Below, in pieces: positions 32,532 to 41,686 of a stretch of 59,816 nucleotides of DNA (position 1 is its first letter; each line of letters begins with the position of its first letter). Both the position numbers and the translations under genes were made by a program. The DNA lies in the NCBI GenBank assembly GCA_026125665.1, contig JAHCKS010000024.1, positions 1-59,816 of the forward strand. Direction: 5' to 3'. Origin of the DNA: Rubrivivax sp. (lineage in GTDB: Bacteria > Pseudomonadota > Gammaproteobacteria > Burkholderiales > Burkholderiaceae_C). The notes under the pieces were generated by a model. That model made no database searches, had not been told where the DNA came from, and saw nothing but the letters and a program-made list of their open reading frames with translations.

Positions 32532-32969
32532 ATGAAGCACCTCGTCTTGAACCTTCGAGACGGCACGGCGGAACAGGCCGCCGCTTTCCTGCGAGCGCAG
32601 GTGTGGGCGCTCGATCGCGACGAGCGCCACGGCGAGGCGCTTGCCCCCGGCGATCTCGCCCTGATCCATGTCGGCAGACCCCGGTGCGTGTTCATCGGCC
32701 GCGCCAGGCTTGCGACGGCTTTCGACCGCTGGACGGCCTTGCGGTCCGAGGTGGGCCACGACATGCGTTGCGACGGCGTGCTGTTGGACGATGTCGAGCA
32801 GTGGCCTCGGGCGCTGCCGCTGGATGCCGTCGTGCATCGCATCGATCCGGCAGCGTCCAACCCCTACGTCCAGGCGAACGCAGCGGGCTTTCGATCGGGC
32901 ATCGTTCTCATCACTGCCGCGGAGTACGCCATCACGGTGGCTCTCGGTCGCGAAGCTCGGCCGTCCTGA
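32532..32969 (+). CDS. EVE/PUA-like domain protein, tentative
   Basis: This encodes 145 residues. The segment LAPGDLALIHVGRPRCVFIG, then RARLATAFDRWT, resembles the strand order of EVE and ASCH (PUA-fold) domains, which bind modified bases or RNA; HVGRPRCVFIGRA matches the usual pattern of a small-molecule-exposed strand. The rest (DMRCDGVLLDDVEQWPRALP, HRIDPAASNPYVQANAAGF) fits a single-domain protein. I cannot identify the binding pocket with certainty. It is divergent from peptide B, about 290 bp apart, so site B could in principle affect both. Confidence 0.45.
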   Translation: MKHLVLNLRDGTAEQAAAFLRAQVWALDRDERHGEALAPGDLALIHVGRPRCVFIGRARLATAFDRWTALRSEVGHDMRCDGVLLDDVEQWPRALPLDAVVHRIDPAASNPYVQANAAGFRSGIVLITAAEYAITVALGREARPS

Positions 32970-33064
32970 GCCCGGTTCGGCCGCGTGGGCAGCACCGGGC
33001 GCGGCAGTTCCGCGCCAGCGCGCCTCGCTGGGTTCGTGCCGGTCCGGGTCGCGCGGCCCTGCGA

Positions 33065-33145
33065 GGCTGCCTGTGTCCAAGGCGCCTGCCGTCGAAACAC
33101 CCGTTGCGCCGTCCGAAGGAGTGCGGCTAGGCTGGCGTGACGATG
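33065..33145 (+). repeat. Copy of the regulator R4 promoter region
   Basis: This 81-bp stretch matches 41609-41689 without gaps (74 of 81 identical by direct reading), including the -35 TTGCGC (33104-33109), an 18-bp spacer, the -10 (TAGGCT here, TACGCT at R4) and the GTGACGATG at the start codon. The regulator coding sequence is absent: the ATG at 33143 opens only a 40-codon frame ending at 33265. The relic now lies 143 bp upstream of the Skp-like gene and may drive it. Confidence 0.8.
33104..33133 (+). promoter_or_regulatory. Sigma-70-like promoter upstream of the Skp-like gene
   Basis: TTGCGC (33104-33109), an 18-bp gap and TAGGCT (33128-33133). The same arrangement occurs before R4 (TTGCGC, 18, TACGCT) and R5 (TTGTGC, 18, TACGCT), which supports its being a real promoter. 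Confidence 0.5.
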
Positions 33146-33275
33146 AAAGCAGCCTTCCAACCTGAGTGGCCGCCGCAGTCGCCACGCGCGTCACTCACAG
33201 TGCCTGCGTGGCTGGCAGTCGTGACCTCACCTGCCCCTGCCGGGCGCGCGCGAGCACGCCGGTGATCGGTGGCGC

Positions 33276-33818
33276 ATGACTTCATACCTTCTTGCCGCCG
33301 TGACGCTTGCGTTCGCCTTCGTCGCGCAGGCGCAGGAGGTCGTGCCGGTTCGGATGGGCGTCGTCGACCTGCGGCAGGCCTTCCAGCGCTCGCCGCTGGC
33401 GATGACGCTCACGGTGGGTATCGGGGCCGAGTTCGAAGGTCGGCGGCGCGAGCTCCGGCGGCGCCTCATCGAACTGGGAAAGTTGCGCGATCGCGCCCAG
33501 CGCGCCGAGGGCCAGGAGCGCACCGAGCTCGAGGAGCGGATCTGGCAGGAGTCACGGTCGGCGGCCGAGGCCCAGAGCGCCTACCGCCGAGACCTCGAAG
33601 CGGCTCAGAAGCGCCTGGGGGATGAACTGCTCGCCCACGTGAGCGAGGTGGCGGCAGAGGTGGCGCGCGAAAGGGGGCTCACGCTGCTCGTGAAGACGGA
33701 GGGTGTCCTTTGGACGAGGTCGCCGGCCGTGGTGCCGATCGACATCACCGAGGACGTCGCCCGCGCCCTGCTTCAGCGGGCCGAGCGGCCCGCCGCCGCG
33801 CCGGCCACGCGCCAGTGA
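33276..33818 (+). CDS. OmpH/Skp-family periplasmic chaperone-like protein
   Basis: This encodes 180 residues. A signal peptide (SYLLAAVTLAFAFVAQAQE) leads to the Skp opening VRMGVVDLRQAFQRSPL. A long coiled coil follows (GRRRELRRRLIELGKLRDR and onward through about residue 125), then the closing domain LTLLVKTEGVLWTRSPAVVP with the terminal helix. Skp proteins form trimers that hold unfolded outer-membrane proteins in the periplasm. The true skp usually sits next to bamA and lpxD; this isolated copy is probably a paralogue with a special client. A duplicated regulator promoter lies upstream. Confidence 0.8.
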   Translation: MTSYLLAAVTLAFAFVAQAQEVVPVRMGVVDLRQAFQRSPLAMTLTVGIGAEFEGRRRELRRRLIELGKLRDRAQRAEGQERTELEERIWQESRSAAEAQSAYRRDLEAAQKRLGDELLAHVSEVAAEVARERGLTLLVKTEGVLWTRSPAVVPIDITEDVARALLQRAERPAAAPATRQ

Positions 33819-33860
33819 CGGGCGGCCCCCGGCTCGTCCAGCGCAACGCCTGACGGTGCT

Positions 33861-36023
33861 TCAGGGCGCCAACTCGAACGCGTAGAGCTTGTTGTTGCGC
33901 AACTCCGTGCCGCCGAACGTGAAGGGGACCCCGGTGACCGCCTGCAGGAACGGGGTCGAGAAGATGCCCCCGCGGCTGGCCCCGGTGCCCCAGTAGACGA
34001 CCCCGTCGACCACCGCGGGCGAAGCCTCGATCGAACCCCCGTCACGGCCTTCGAACTGCGCGCGGTGCCTGAAGAGGATCCTGCCGGAGCTCGCCTCCAT
34101 CGCGTACATCGAGCCCAGCCCATCGGCAGCCCCGCCGAACAGGACACCGTTGGCCAGCGTGACCGAGCCATGCAGGGCACCGGCAGGCGGCACGGTCTGC
34201 AAAGGGCTGCTGATGGGCGGCCGCCCCTCGGTGGGCACCGGCCGCTGCCAGACGATGCGGCCCGTCGCGGCATCCAGTGCGCTCCAGAAGCCGGTGATGG
34301 TCTTGAGGCGGCTGCCGTCGACGAACGTGGAGATGTTGTCCGGCACCGTGTCTGCGGGCGGGTTGATCAACGTCCACGCACCGCCGTCGAACCCGGGGCC
34401 GCTGGGCTGCGTCTGCGCATTCAGGAAGCCCGGGAAGCCGGGATAGATCGGATCCAGCGGGTTGCCATAGAACGGCAGGGCCCGGTCGCGGTTGGCGTTG
34501 TTGGCGTTCGAGTTGGCCGTGTAGATGAGGCGCCCGTCCGTCGCCGAGCCCCACTGCATGCCGCCGAGGATGCCGCCCGGGCCGACCTTGGTGGACCAGA
34601 CCAGGCCGCCCGTGTCGGGGTCGAGCGCCCAGAAGATGCCACTCTTCTCTCCCGCACCGACGAGGTCGCGCCGGCGGCCATCGGGCATGGCGACGTTCTC
34701 GATCAGCATCGGCGCTTGCCCGAAGCCGAAGTCGGGCCCGGGCAAGCTCGGGCACGAGGCGAGGTTGCCTTCCGGCGCCCCGAAGCCGAGCACGGGCGGA
34801 AATCCGGCCAGATAGAAGTCGGGGATCGCGCACGAATGAACCCACGAATCGTAGGCGCGCGCGCGGAAGGCCCAACGGATACGACCGCTGCGCAAGTCGA
34901 GCGCGAGCATCGAATCGACGTGGTTGCCGACCCGGTCGTTCAGGTTCTCGCAGGTCAGTGCCGCGGGCAGCTCGGGCGCCGGAAAACCGGTGGGATCGAG
35001 CCGGTGGCGCTCGCATTGCTCGGCCTTCTTTGGCACGACGTAGTTGTTGCCCGTGGCCACGTAGACCTGGCCGCGCCTGAAATCCACCGCCGGGCTGCTG
35101 CCGTAGACCACCGCGCCGCGGTAGCCGACCTCGCCCGGGGCGAGCAAACCCGCAGGCACGTCGGTGCCGGGGGTGGTGAAGGTCTGCCAGTTCAACCGGC
35201 CGTCCATCAGGTCGAGCGAGACGACGCTGCCGCGGAACGAGCAGCAGGGATAGGGCTCGTTCGGCGAGCCGCCGAACTGCGCGGCCGACGCGGTGATGGC
35301 CAGGTCCTCTTCCCAGCTGGAGACGCCGACGATCACCTGCTTGCCCACGACGATCGGCGACGATGTGATCTTCGCTGCGGGGTGAGCGTCGACGCGGGTG
35401 CTCCAAAGCAGGTTGCCGGTCTGGCGGTCGATCGCGGCCACCACCGCGCCGGTGTTGGGAATGCAGGCGGGCGCACCCTGCGGGCACGTGGCGAGGGAGA
35501 AGTGCTTCTCGCTGCCGATGATCAGCCGATCCCCCGCGATGGCTGGCGTATTGCGCGACAGCATCATGAACTTGCCGGGCCGCGAGTAGTCGAGCGGCAG
35601 GAATCTCTTCCACACCAGGCTGCCGTCCGTGGCGCGAACGGCATGCAGGTAGCCGGCCCAGTCGGGGAAGTAGAGCACGCCGTCCTTGATGGCGGGCGGC
35701 ACGCCGACGTCGCCCGTGGTGTTGGGCAGGACCCCTGCGCCTGGTTGGTCCGGGGTCGTCTGGTAGACCCATTTGACCCGCAGGCGCGAAACCCTGGCGG
35801 GCGAGATCTTCGCCTCGGTCGAAGCGTGATGGGTGTTCTGCAGATTGCCACCGAAGACGGGCCACCCGCCGTCGCCAGCCGCAAGAGTGGCCGTGGGAGC
35901 ACAGACGACGCTGGCGGCGATGACGCGGTGGACGATCAGTCTCGCCAGGTGCGGAGCCGTCCGCATCTCAGAGGACGCCACAGCGGATCGCGCACGGATT
36001 CGAAGTACGCAGGAGCGGCGCAT
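33861..36023 (-). CDS. PQQ-type beta-propeller protein (dehydrogenase-like, periplasmic)
   Basis: This encodes 720 residues. ATG 36023 is chosen for GGAGG six bases upstream; a signal-like HLARLIVHRVIAASVV, ending ATLAAG, follows. Propeller blades are marked by repeated A-x-D-x-x-TG-x-x-x-W motifs: AVRATDGSLVWKRF, AIDRQTGNLLWSTR, SLDLMDGRLNWQTF, ALDLRSGRIRWAFR, ALDPDTGGLVWSTK, ALDAATGRIVWQRP and AMEASSGRILFRH. The opening WPVFGGNLQNTHHA is typical of polyvinyl-alcohol-dehydrogenase-like and methanol-dehydrogenase-like PQQ enzymes. There is no N-terminal cytochrome domain or CXXCH, so it would need an external electron acceptor. The substrate is unknown. Confidence 0.82.
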   Translation of the reverse strand: MRRSCVLRIRARSAVASSEMRTAPHLARLIVHRVIAASVVCAPTATLAAGDGGWPVFGGNLQNTHHASTEAKISPARVSRLRVKWVYQTTPDQPGAGVLPNTTGDVGVPPAIKDGVLYFPDWAGYLHAVRATDGSLVWKRFLPLDYSRPGKFMMLSRNTPAIAGDRLIIGSEKHFSLATCPQGAPACIPNTGAVVAAIDRQTGNLLWSTRVDAHPAAKITSSPIVVGKQVIVGVSSWEEDLAITASAAQFGGSPNEPYPCCSFRGSVVSLDLMDGRLNWQTFTTPGTDVPAGLLAPGEVGYRGAVVYGSSPAVDFRRGQVYVATGNNYVVPKKAEQCERHRLDPTGFPAPELPAALTCENLNDRVGNHVDSMLALDLRSGRIRWAFRARAYDSWVHSCAIPDFYLAGFPPVLGFGAPEGNLASCPSLPGPDFGFGQAPMLIENVAMPDGRRRDLVGAGEKSGIFWALDPDTGGLVWSTKVGPGGILGGMQWGSATDGRLIYTANSNANNANRDRALPFYGNPLDPIYPGFPGFLNAQTQPSGPGFDGGAWTLINPPADTVPDNISTFVDGSRLKTITGFWSALDAATGRIVWQRPVPTEGRPPISSPLQTVPPAGALHGSVTLANGVLFGGAADGLGSMYAMEASSGRILFRHRAQFEGRDGGSIEASPAVVDGVVYWGTGASRGGIFSTPFLQAVTGVPFTFGGTELRNNKLYAFELAP

Positions 36024-36521
36024 AACAGCCTCCGAACTCGCCTTGGCGATGAAGCGAAACCGATCCCGGTTCGCGGTATCGGGCAGCCTAGAGACCTGTC
36101 TGCAGCAGTCAAGGCCGAGAACCCGGTGATCCACAGACCGGTCGGCCGGGCATGACGCGACCCAGGGTGTTCGTCGGTGGCCCTCGGTCGCAACGCTCTG
36201 CCGGTCTGAGCCGGGTTGGCCGGGTGGGCAGCGGCAGGCGTGAGAGTCCCAGGCCGACGCGCCCTCACCGGCCCGGAAAGGCATAGAGATCGGCGGCGAC
36301 CCTGAAGTCCTTCAGCCGCCGCCCCGGGCGCGTTTGAAGGCGCTGGCGCGACCGCAGCGGCACGGATAGATTCCGCGCCAGGAGGAGCCGCTTGAGAGTC
36401 CCCATGCATCGCTTCGGCCGCGTCGACGTGCGGCCGTCTCGCGAACGGTGGCGAGGCGCATGAGCCCGCGCCGCCCGCCGGAGGGCCAAGTGCCGAAGCG
36501 TGCAGCGCCAAGGCCATCCGG
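36024..36521. other. Non-coding stretch between divergent genes, with a TTCAG-like palindrome and a possible promoter
   Basis: About 500 bp separate the PQQ protein from peptide-binding protein SBP3. CTGAAG-TC-CTTCAG (36302-36315), a perfect inverted repeat, resembles the proximal part of site C (GCGGC-CTGAAGGAC-CCTTCAGG). A possible promoter for SBP3 is TGGCGC (36344-36349), 17 bp, TAGATT (36367-36372). The block GGCGCTGGCGCGACCGC near 36339 recurs near 46981 upstream of R5. No convincing gene is present in the stretch. Confidence 0.5.
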
Positions 36522-38345
36522 GTGAACGAGCCGCCAGCACGCAGCCGCGTCCGCGTTCCGGCAGCGCTTGCCCTTGGCGCGGCGACGCGCGCGTTCGCCC
36601 GCAGCGGGCCTTCGCGCTCCGCCGGCGCCGCGCCGAAGACGCTGCGCGTCGCGCTGCCGGTCACGGTCGGCGGGCTCGACCCGGTGCGGCCGAGCGACGG
36701 CTACGCTCAGGACGTTGCGGCGCACATCTTCGAGCCGCTTTACAACTACGACCCGCTGGCGCCGGGCGCGCGGCTGGTGCCCCTGACGGCGGCTGCGATG
36801 CCGGAGCATTCGGCCGACTTCAGGCAGTGGACGATCCGCCTGCAGCCAGGCATCCGCTTCGCCGACGACCCCGCGTTCGGTGGCCGGCCACGCGAGCTGG
36901 TCGCGGCCGACTACGTCTACGCGCTGCAGCGCATCGCCGACCCGCGCAACGCCAGCCTGCTGTGGGGCAACGTCGAGCCGTTGCGCATCCGCGGGCTGGC
37001 CGCGGCCCGGCAGCGTGCGCTCGAAGCGAAGCGGCCGTTCGACTACGACGCGCGCATCGAGGGCTTGCGCGCGCTCGACCGCAGCACGTTGCGCATCGAG
37101 CTGGAGGCGCCGCGGCCGCGGCTGCCGTACGCGCTGGTGGCGCCGTCGCGCGGCGCGCAGGCGCGCGAGGTGGTCGAGCGCTACGGCGACGCGTTGCCCG
37201 AGCATCCAGTGGGCACCGGGGCGTACCGGCTCGCGGAGTGGCGTCGCGCGTCGCGCATGGTGCTCGAGCGCAACCCGGCGTTCCGCGAAATGCGCTGGGC
37301 GGCGCAGCCGGCCGAGGACGACGCCCAGGGGCAGGCCATCGCCGCGCGCCTGGCAGGGCGAGCGCTGCCTCTGGCCGACCGGGTCGAGATCTCGTTCATC
37401 GAAGAGGACCAGCCGCGCTGGCTCGCCTTCCTCGAAGGCGGGCTCGACGTGATCGAGGTGCCCGGCGAGTTCGCCAGCCTGGCCATGCCCCATGGCGAGC
37501 TGGCGCCCTACCTGGCCGCGCGCGGCGTGCACGCGTGGCGCTACGCCGAGCCGGGGGCATCGCGCACGATGTTCAACCTCGACGACCCCGTGCTCGGCGG
37601 GCTGCAACCCGAGCGCATCGCGCTGCGCCGCGCCCTCGCGCTGGCGCTGGACGGGCCGCGCGAAATCCGCCTGCTGCAAGGCGGGAGCGCCGCCGTGGCG
37701 CACTCGCCGGTGTACCCCGGTTGCAGCGGCTACGACGCCGGCTTCGCCAGCGAGATGGGCGAACACAGCCCGGCGAAGGCGAAGGCACTGCTCGACCTGC
37801 ACGGCTACACCGACCGCGACGGCGACGGCTGGCGCGAGCGGCCCGACGGCACGCCGCTCGAGGTGACGATGGCGACGCAGCCCGAGCAGCGGTCGCGCCG
37901 GCTCGACGAGCTGATGAAGCTCGCCTTCGACGCCATCGGGGTGCGGCTGCGCTTCGCGCCGGCGAAATTCGCCGAGAACGTCAAGGCCGCGCGCGCCGGT
38001 CGCCTGTCGATGTGGACCTACCGCCTTGTCGCTGCGTCGCCCGACGGACTCGGCGCCCTGACGCCGTGGTACGGGCCGGCATCGGGCGGAGCCAACCTGG
38101 CCCGCTTTCGCCTGTCGGCGTTCGATGCGCTGTACGAAAGGCTCGACGAGCTGCCCGATGGTCCCGAGCGCGAGGCGCTCTTCGTGCAGGCGAAGAAGCT
38201 GGCCGTGGCGTACATGCCGTACAAGGTGCGCTGGCACCGCATCGCCTGCGAACTGGCGCAGCCGTGGGTGCGGGGTTACCGGCGCAACCCGTTCCGCTTC
38301 GACTGGTACCAGTGGGTCGACGTCGAACGGCAGGATCCTCGATGA
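36522..38345 (+). CDS. ABC-type family-5 (oligopeptide) solute-binding protein SBP3
   Basis: This encodes 607 residues from GTG 36522 (the ribosome-binding site is weak). The basic-hydrophobic start RSRVRVPAALALGAATRAFA is a likely signal. The SBP_bac_5 features include LRVALPVTVGGLDPVRPSDG, ADDPAFGGRPRELVAADYVY, LPEHPVGTGAYRLAEWRRAS (the PVGTGAY signature) and LLDLHGYTDRDGDGWRERPD. These proteins bind peptides or related solutes in the periplasm and normally deliver them to an ABC permease. No permease or ATPase gene is nearby. Its paralogues are SBP1 and SBP2. Regulator R3 follows 201 bp downstream in the same direction. Confidence 0.88.
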   Translation: MNEPPARSRVRVPAALALGAATRAFARSGPSRSAGAAPKTLRVALPVTVGGLDPVRPSDGYAQDVAAHIFEPLYNYDPLAPGARLVPLTAAAMPEHSADFRQWTIRLQPGIRFADDPAFGGRPRELVAADYVYALQRIADPRNASLLWGNVEPLRIRGLAAARQRALEAKRPFDYDARIEGLRALDRSTLRIELEAPRPRLPYALVAPSRGAQAREVVERYGDALPEHPVGTGAYRLAEWRRASRMVLERNPAFREMRWAAQPAEDDAQGQAIAARLAGRALPLADRVEISFIEEDQPRWLAFLEGGLDVIEVPGEFASLAMPHGELAPYLAARGVHAWRYAEPGASRTMFNLDDPVLGGLQPERIALRRALALALDGPREIRLLQGGSAAVAHSPVYPGCSGYDAGFASEMGEHSPAKAKALLDLHGYTDRDGDGWRERPDGTPLEVTMATQPEQRSRRLDELMKLAFDAIGVRLRFAPAKFAENVKAARAGRLSMWTYRLVAASPDGLGALTPWYGPASGGANLARFRLSAFDALYERLDELPDGPEREALFVQAKKLAVAYMPYKVRWHRIACELAQPWVRGYRRNPFRFDWYQWVDVERQDPR

Positions 38346-38546
38346 GCGCCTCGGCGAGGAGGGGCGGCGTGAGTGGCAACCATTCCATCGCTGCACCGCA
38401 CCCTCGACCGGCCTCAGGGCTCGTATGCTCGCTTCGCTCGGCAGCTCGTTTGCACCGGGCGGCCGTGCATCCGCGTGCCGCGCCTCGAGGGCACCCATAG
38501 GGGAAAAGGGGGCGAGCTGCTGCAACGAGGAGCGTCGGGCGTGACG

Positions 38547-41201
38547 ATGGGAGAAGCGTTCCGCTTCGGCCCCGGCGGCCGTTTCGAGCTGCAGCCGCTC
38601 GAACGCCGGTTGCGGGTCGACGGCCAGCCGGCCGCGCTTGGTGCGCGTGCCTTCGACCTGCTGGTGGCGCTGGCCGCACGGCCGGGCGAACTGCTGACCA
38701 AGCAGGTGCTGATCGAGGCGGTGTGGCCCGATGTGGTGGTCGAGGAAGGCAACCTCGCCACGCAGATCAGCGCGCTGCGCAAGGTGCTGGGCGGCGAGGT
38801 GATCGCGACGATCCCCGGGCGCGGCTACCGGTTCACCGCACGGGCGGCGGCGGTCGAGTCTGCTGCGTCGCCCGCACCCGCTGCAGGGGCGGCGGCGTCG
38901 TCGCCGGTCCGCTTGCCGCCCGAGGCGGACACACCCGCCGATGTGGCCGCGCCGGCGCTGCACACGCACTTGCCCGCCGAGCTGCCGCCGCTGATCGGCC
39001 GCGCCGATGACCTCGCCGCCCTCGGCGAGCTGGCGGCCCGCCACCGCCTCATCAGCATCGTCGGCGCCGGCGGCATGGGCAAGACGCGCCTGGCGCAGGC
39101 CTTCCTGCACGGCCGCCAGCACGCCTTCCCGCACGGCGTGTGCTGGGTGGACCTGTCCAACGTCACCGACGCCGCGGCGGTCCCTTCGGCCATCGGCGCG
39201 GCGCTGGGCGTGCGCGTAGGCTCCGGCAAGGCGCTGCAGGGCCTTTGCAGCGCCGTCGCGCCGCTGGACATGCTGGTGGCACTGGACAACGCCGAACACC
39301 TGCTGGACGGCACGGCCGAGGCCGCGCAGGCGCTGCTGGACGCGGCGCCGGCGCTGCGGCTCGTCGTTACCAGCCAAGCGCCGCTGAAGCTGCCGCTGGA
39401 GTGGGTGTACCGGCTCGAGGCCCTGGCCGTGCCGCCGGGCCCGCTGCCGCTGGCCGAGGTGCTCGGCTTCGGCGCGGTGGCGCTGTTCGTCGAGCGCGCG
39501 CGCGCGGCCGACCACCGCTTCGGGCTGACCGAGGCCACCGGGCCGGCGGCCATCGAGCTGTGCCGGCGCCTGGACGGCCTGCCGCTGGCCCTCGAGCTGG
39601 CCGCCGCGCGCGCGCCGATGTTCGGCGTGGCACAGCTGGCGGCTTCGATGGACGAGCGGCTCAGGCTGCTCGGCGGCGGCCGCCACCGCCGCGGCCCGGC
39701 GCGCCACCAGACGCTGCGCGCCACGCTCGAGTGGAGCCACGGCTTTCTCGACGAGGCCGAGCGCACGGTGTTCCGCCGCCTGGCCGTCTTCGCCGGCAGC
39801 GGCTCGCTGGCGATGGTGCGGCGCGTGCTGGCCGACGATGCGCTCGACGAGTGGACGGTGCTGGACGCGCTGGCGCTGCTGGTGGAGCGCTCGCTGGTGG
39901 TGGCTCTGACGCCTCTGACGACGCCCGAGCCGCAGGCCCCCGAAGCCGGCACCGAGCCGCGCTACCGCCTGCTGGACACGACGCGGTTGTACGCCCTGGA
40001 ACGCCTGCGCGAGGCCGGCGAGGAGGCCGAAGTGCGCCGCCGCCATGCGCGGGCGGTGGCCGCGCGCTTCGACGCCGCGCTGCACGAGCGCTACGACGGC
40101 AGCATCGGCGTCGAAGAATGGATGACGCGGCTGTCCGCCGACCTGGACAACGGACGTCAGGCCCTTGCCTGGGCGCTCGCCGAGGGCGATGCCACGGCGG
40201 CGCTGACGATCGCCGCCACCCTGTTTCGCGCGTTGCCCCTGGCGCTGCACGACGAGCGCGGCCGCATCTGCGATCGGTGCGAGCCGTTGTTGGCAGGCGT
40301 GGCGCGCGTCGACTTGCGCGTGCGAATGGGCGTGCTCGTCTCGACCCACTTCCACAGCTCGAACGCCGCACGCGCTATGCGGGCCGCCCGACGAGCCGTC
40401 GAGGACACACGCGCACTGGCCGACGATGCCGATGCGCGCTGGTTGCGCTACGAAGCCCTGAGCAACCTGGCCTTGAACGCCGCCCGCACGTCGGATCTGG
40501 ACACGGCCGGTGCGGCGCTCATGCAGGCCCGCAAGCTCGAAGACGCTGCCTGGCCGCCGCTGCGGCGCTTGCGGCTCTCGGAGGCAGAGTACGCGTTCGC
40601 CGCGGCGTCGGACGATCCGGCAGCCGCCCTTCGACTCGGGCGCGCGGACCTGGCGATCCGTCGCTCGGCCGGCGATCCGAGCTTCATGACGCAGGCGAAC
40701 CTCGTCGACCTGGAACTCGCCGCCGGCAACGCCGCCGCGGCCGCGCGCGATGGCGCGGCGCTGGTCGAGGCGCTCGAGGGCGGCCGCGACCCGAGGAGCC
40801 TGACGTGGGCCCGGCTCAACCTCGGCGCGGCGTGGCTGGCCCTCGACGACACGGCGCGCGCCCGCGCCGCGCTGCAGGCCGGCTGGGGCCGCGCGGCGAC
40901 GTTCTTTGCACAGATGGCCTACGCGGACTACCTGGCGCTGCTGGCTGCGCTCGAGCACCGCTGCCGCGCCGCGGCGCGCCTGGCCGGCTACGCCGACGCG
41001 CGCAATGCGGCCGCGAGCCCGCGCCAGCCGAACGAGGCGGCTGCCATCGCGCGCGCCGCAGGCTTGGCCCGCGCGGCGCTGGGCGACGCGTTGTTCGAGC
41101 GGCTGCATGCCGAGGGCGCAAGGCTGCCCGACGAAGACGTTGCGGGCCTCGCGTTCGCGGAGGTGGATGCCGGCGCGGACCGGGATACCGCAGTCGGCTG
41201 A
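38547..41201 (+). CDS. Winged-helix / STAND-ATPase / TPR regulator R3
   Basis: This encodes 884 residues. The winged helix (1-100) has VVEEGNLATQISALRKVLG and GRGYRF. The P-loop IVGAGGMGKTRL lies near 171, Walker B VALDNAEHLLDG and LDGLPLALELAAAR follow, then HQTLRATLEWSHGFL, typical of the COG3903 ATPase group. The C-terminal 400 residues are helical TPR-like repeats ending LPDEDVAGLAFAEVDAG. ATG 38547 sits in GTGACGATGG, the same context as R4. It is more diverged from R4 and R5 than they are from each other. It is co-directional with SBP3 and with the small peptide C gene 148 bp downstream. Confidence 0.87.
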   Translation: MGEAFRFGPGGRFELQPLERRLRVDGQPAALGARAFDLLVALAARPGELLTKQVLIEAVWPDVVVEEGNLATQISALRKVLGGEVIATIPGRGYRFTARAAAVESAASPAPAAGAAASSPVRLPPEADTPADVAAPALHTHLPAELPPLIGRADDLAALGELAARHRLISIVGAGGMGKTRLAQAFLHGRQHAFPHGVCWVDLSNVTDAAAVPSAIGAALGVRVGSGKALQGLCSAVAPLDMLVALDNAEHLLDGTAEAAQALLDAAPALRLVVTSQAPLKLPLEWVYRLEALAVPPGPLPLAEVLGFGAVALFVERARAADHRFGLTEATGPAAIELCRRLDGLPLALELAAARAPMFGVAQLAASMDERLRLLGGGRHRRGPARHQTLRATLEWSHGFLDEAERTVFRRLAVFAGSGSLAMVRRVLADDALDEWTVLDALALLVERSLVVALTPLTTPEPQAPEAGTEPRYRLLDTTRLYALERLREAGEEAEVRRRHARAVAARFDAALHERYDGSIGVEEWMTRLSADLDNGRQALAWALAEGDATAALTIAATLFRALPLALHDERGRICDRCEPLLAGVARVDLRVRMGVLVSTHFHSSNAARAMRAARRAVEDTRALADDADARWLRYEALSNLALNAARTSDLDTAGAALMQARKLEDAAWPPLRRLRLSEAEYAFAAASDDPAAALRLGRADLAIRRSAGDPSFMTQANLVDLELAAGNAAAAARDGAALVEALEGGRDPRSLTWARLNLGAAWLALDDTARARAALQAGWGRAATFFAQMAYADYLALLAALEHRCRAAARLAGYADARNAAASPRQPNEAAAIARAAGLARAALGDALFERLHAEGARLPDEDVAGLAFAEVDAGADRDTAVG

Positions 41202-41248
41202 CGCCCGTCGCGCCGCGTGACACACCCCGCTACCGCCCGGCCCTCCGC

Positions 41249-41312
41249 TTCAGAACGCTCCAGAACGCTGGATGCGGCCTGAAGGACCCTTCAGGGGCTG
41301 CGGGTGGACAGT
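41249..41312 (+). promoter_or_regulatory. Operator/promoter site C (TTCAG-type repeats)
   Basis: TTCAGAACGC (41249-41258) and TCCAGAACGC (41259-41268) are adjacent 10-bp repeats, followed by CCTGAAGG-AC-CCTTCAGG and GGACAGT (41306-41312). The GGACAGT lies 38 nt before ATG 41350. The arrangement matches sites D to F. Confidence 0.75.
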
Positions 41313-41349
41313 GACGCCCACCGCAGCAGCCACCCCAAGGGAGCTCATC

Positions 41350-41535
41350 ATGCAAGTCACCCGCAACGCCTGCCGGCCCGGGCGCCTGTCCAGCCTGTCG
41401 CGCCTGGCCGCCACGATCGCGAGCCTCGTGGTCTCGACCACGATCCTCGGCGCCGTGCTCGCCGCGTTCGACTCGCTGGCCGACGCGGCCGTCGTGAGCG
41501 CCATGGCCCCCGGCTCGGCGAGCCGGCAGGCCTGA
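41350..41535 (+). CDS. Small single-span membrane peptide C
   Basis: This encodes 61 residues: basic N-terminus (QVTRNACRPGRLSSLSR), hydrophobic helix (LAATIASLVVSTTILGAVLA) and a C-terminal tail (FDSLADAAVVSAMAPGSASR). ATG 41350 has AAGGGAG seven bases upstream. It is the only gene between site C and regulator R4, whose own promoter lies at 41648. The hydrophobic part could be an anchor or a signal peptide that releases a short tail; the two cannot be told apart by eye. It is a member of the peptide set seen five times in the window. Confidence 0.68.
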   Translation: MQVTRNACRPGRLSSLSRLAATIASLVVSTTILGAVLAAFDSLADAAVVSAMAPGSASRQA

Positions 41536-41647
41536 AGGGCGCACGCAAACGGGCGGCGGCGCCGCCGCGCGGCGAACACCGCCGAGGTCGCGCGGCCCGG
41601 CCTTCCGCGGCTGCCGGCGTCCAAGGCGCCCGCCGTCGAAACACCCG

Positions 41648-41677
41648 TTGCGCCGCCCGAAGGGGTGCCGCTACGCT
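41648..41677 (+). promoter_or_regulatory. Promoter of regulator R4, close to the start codon
   Basis: TTGCGC (41648-41653), an 18-bp spacer and TACGCT (41672-41677). ATG 41687 is only 10 bp after the -10, so the transcript is expected to be leaderless or nearly so. Copies of this promoter occur before R5 (47022-47051) and at 33104-33133. Confidence 0.6.
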
Positions 41678-41686
41678 GGCGTGACG

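Noticed and set aside
33143-33265. 40-codon frame after the copied R4 promoter
   Set aside because: Only the start context is homologous to the regulator; the coded residues show no similarity and no hydrophobic segment, so it looks like chance read-through of the relic.
36265-36463. Possible gene remnants between the PQQ protein and SBP3 (a minus-strand end RLKDFRVAADLYAFPGR and a plus-strand 19-codon frame at 36404)
   Set aside because: Neither has a start with proper ribosome-binding site spacing or a recognisable family; too short to call.
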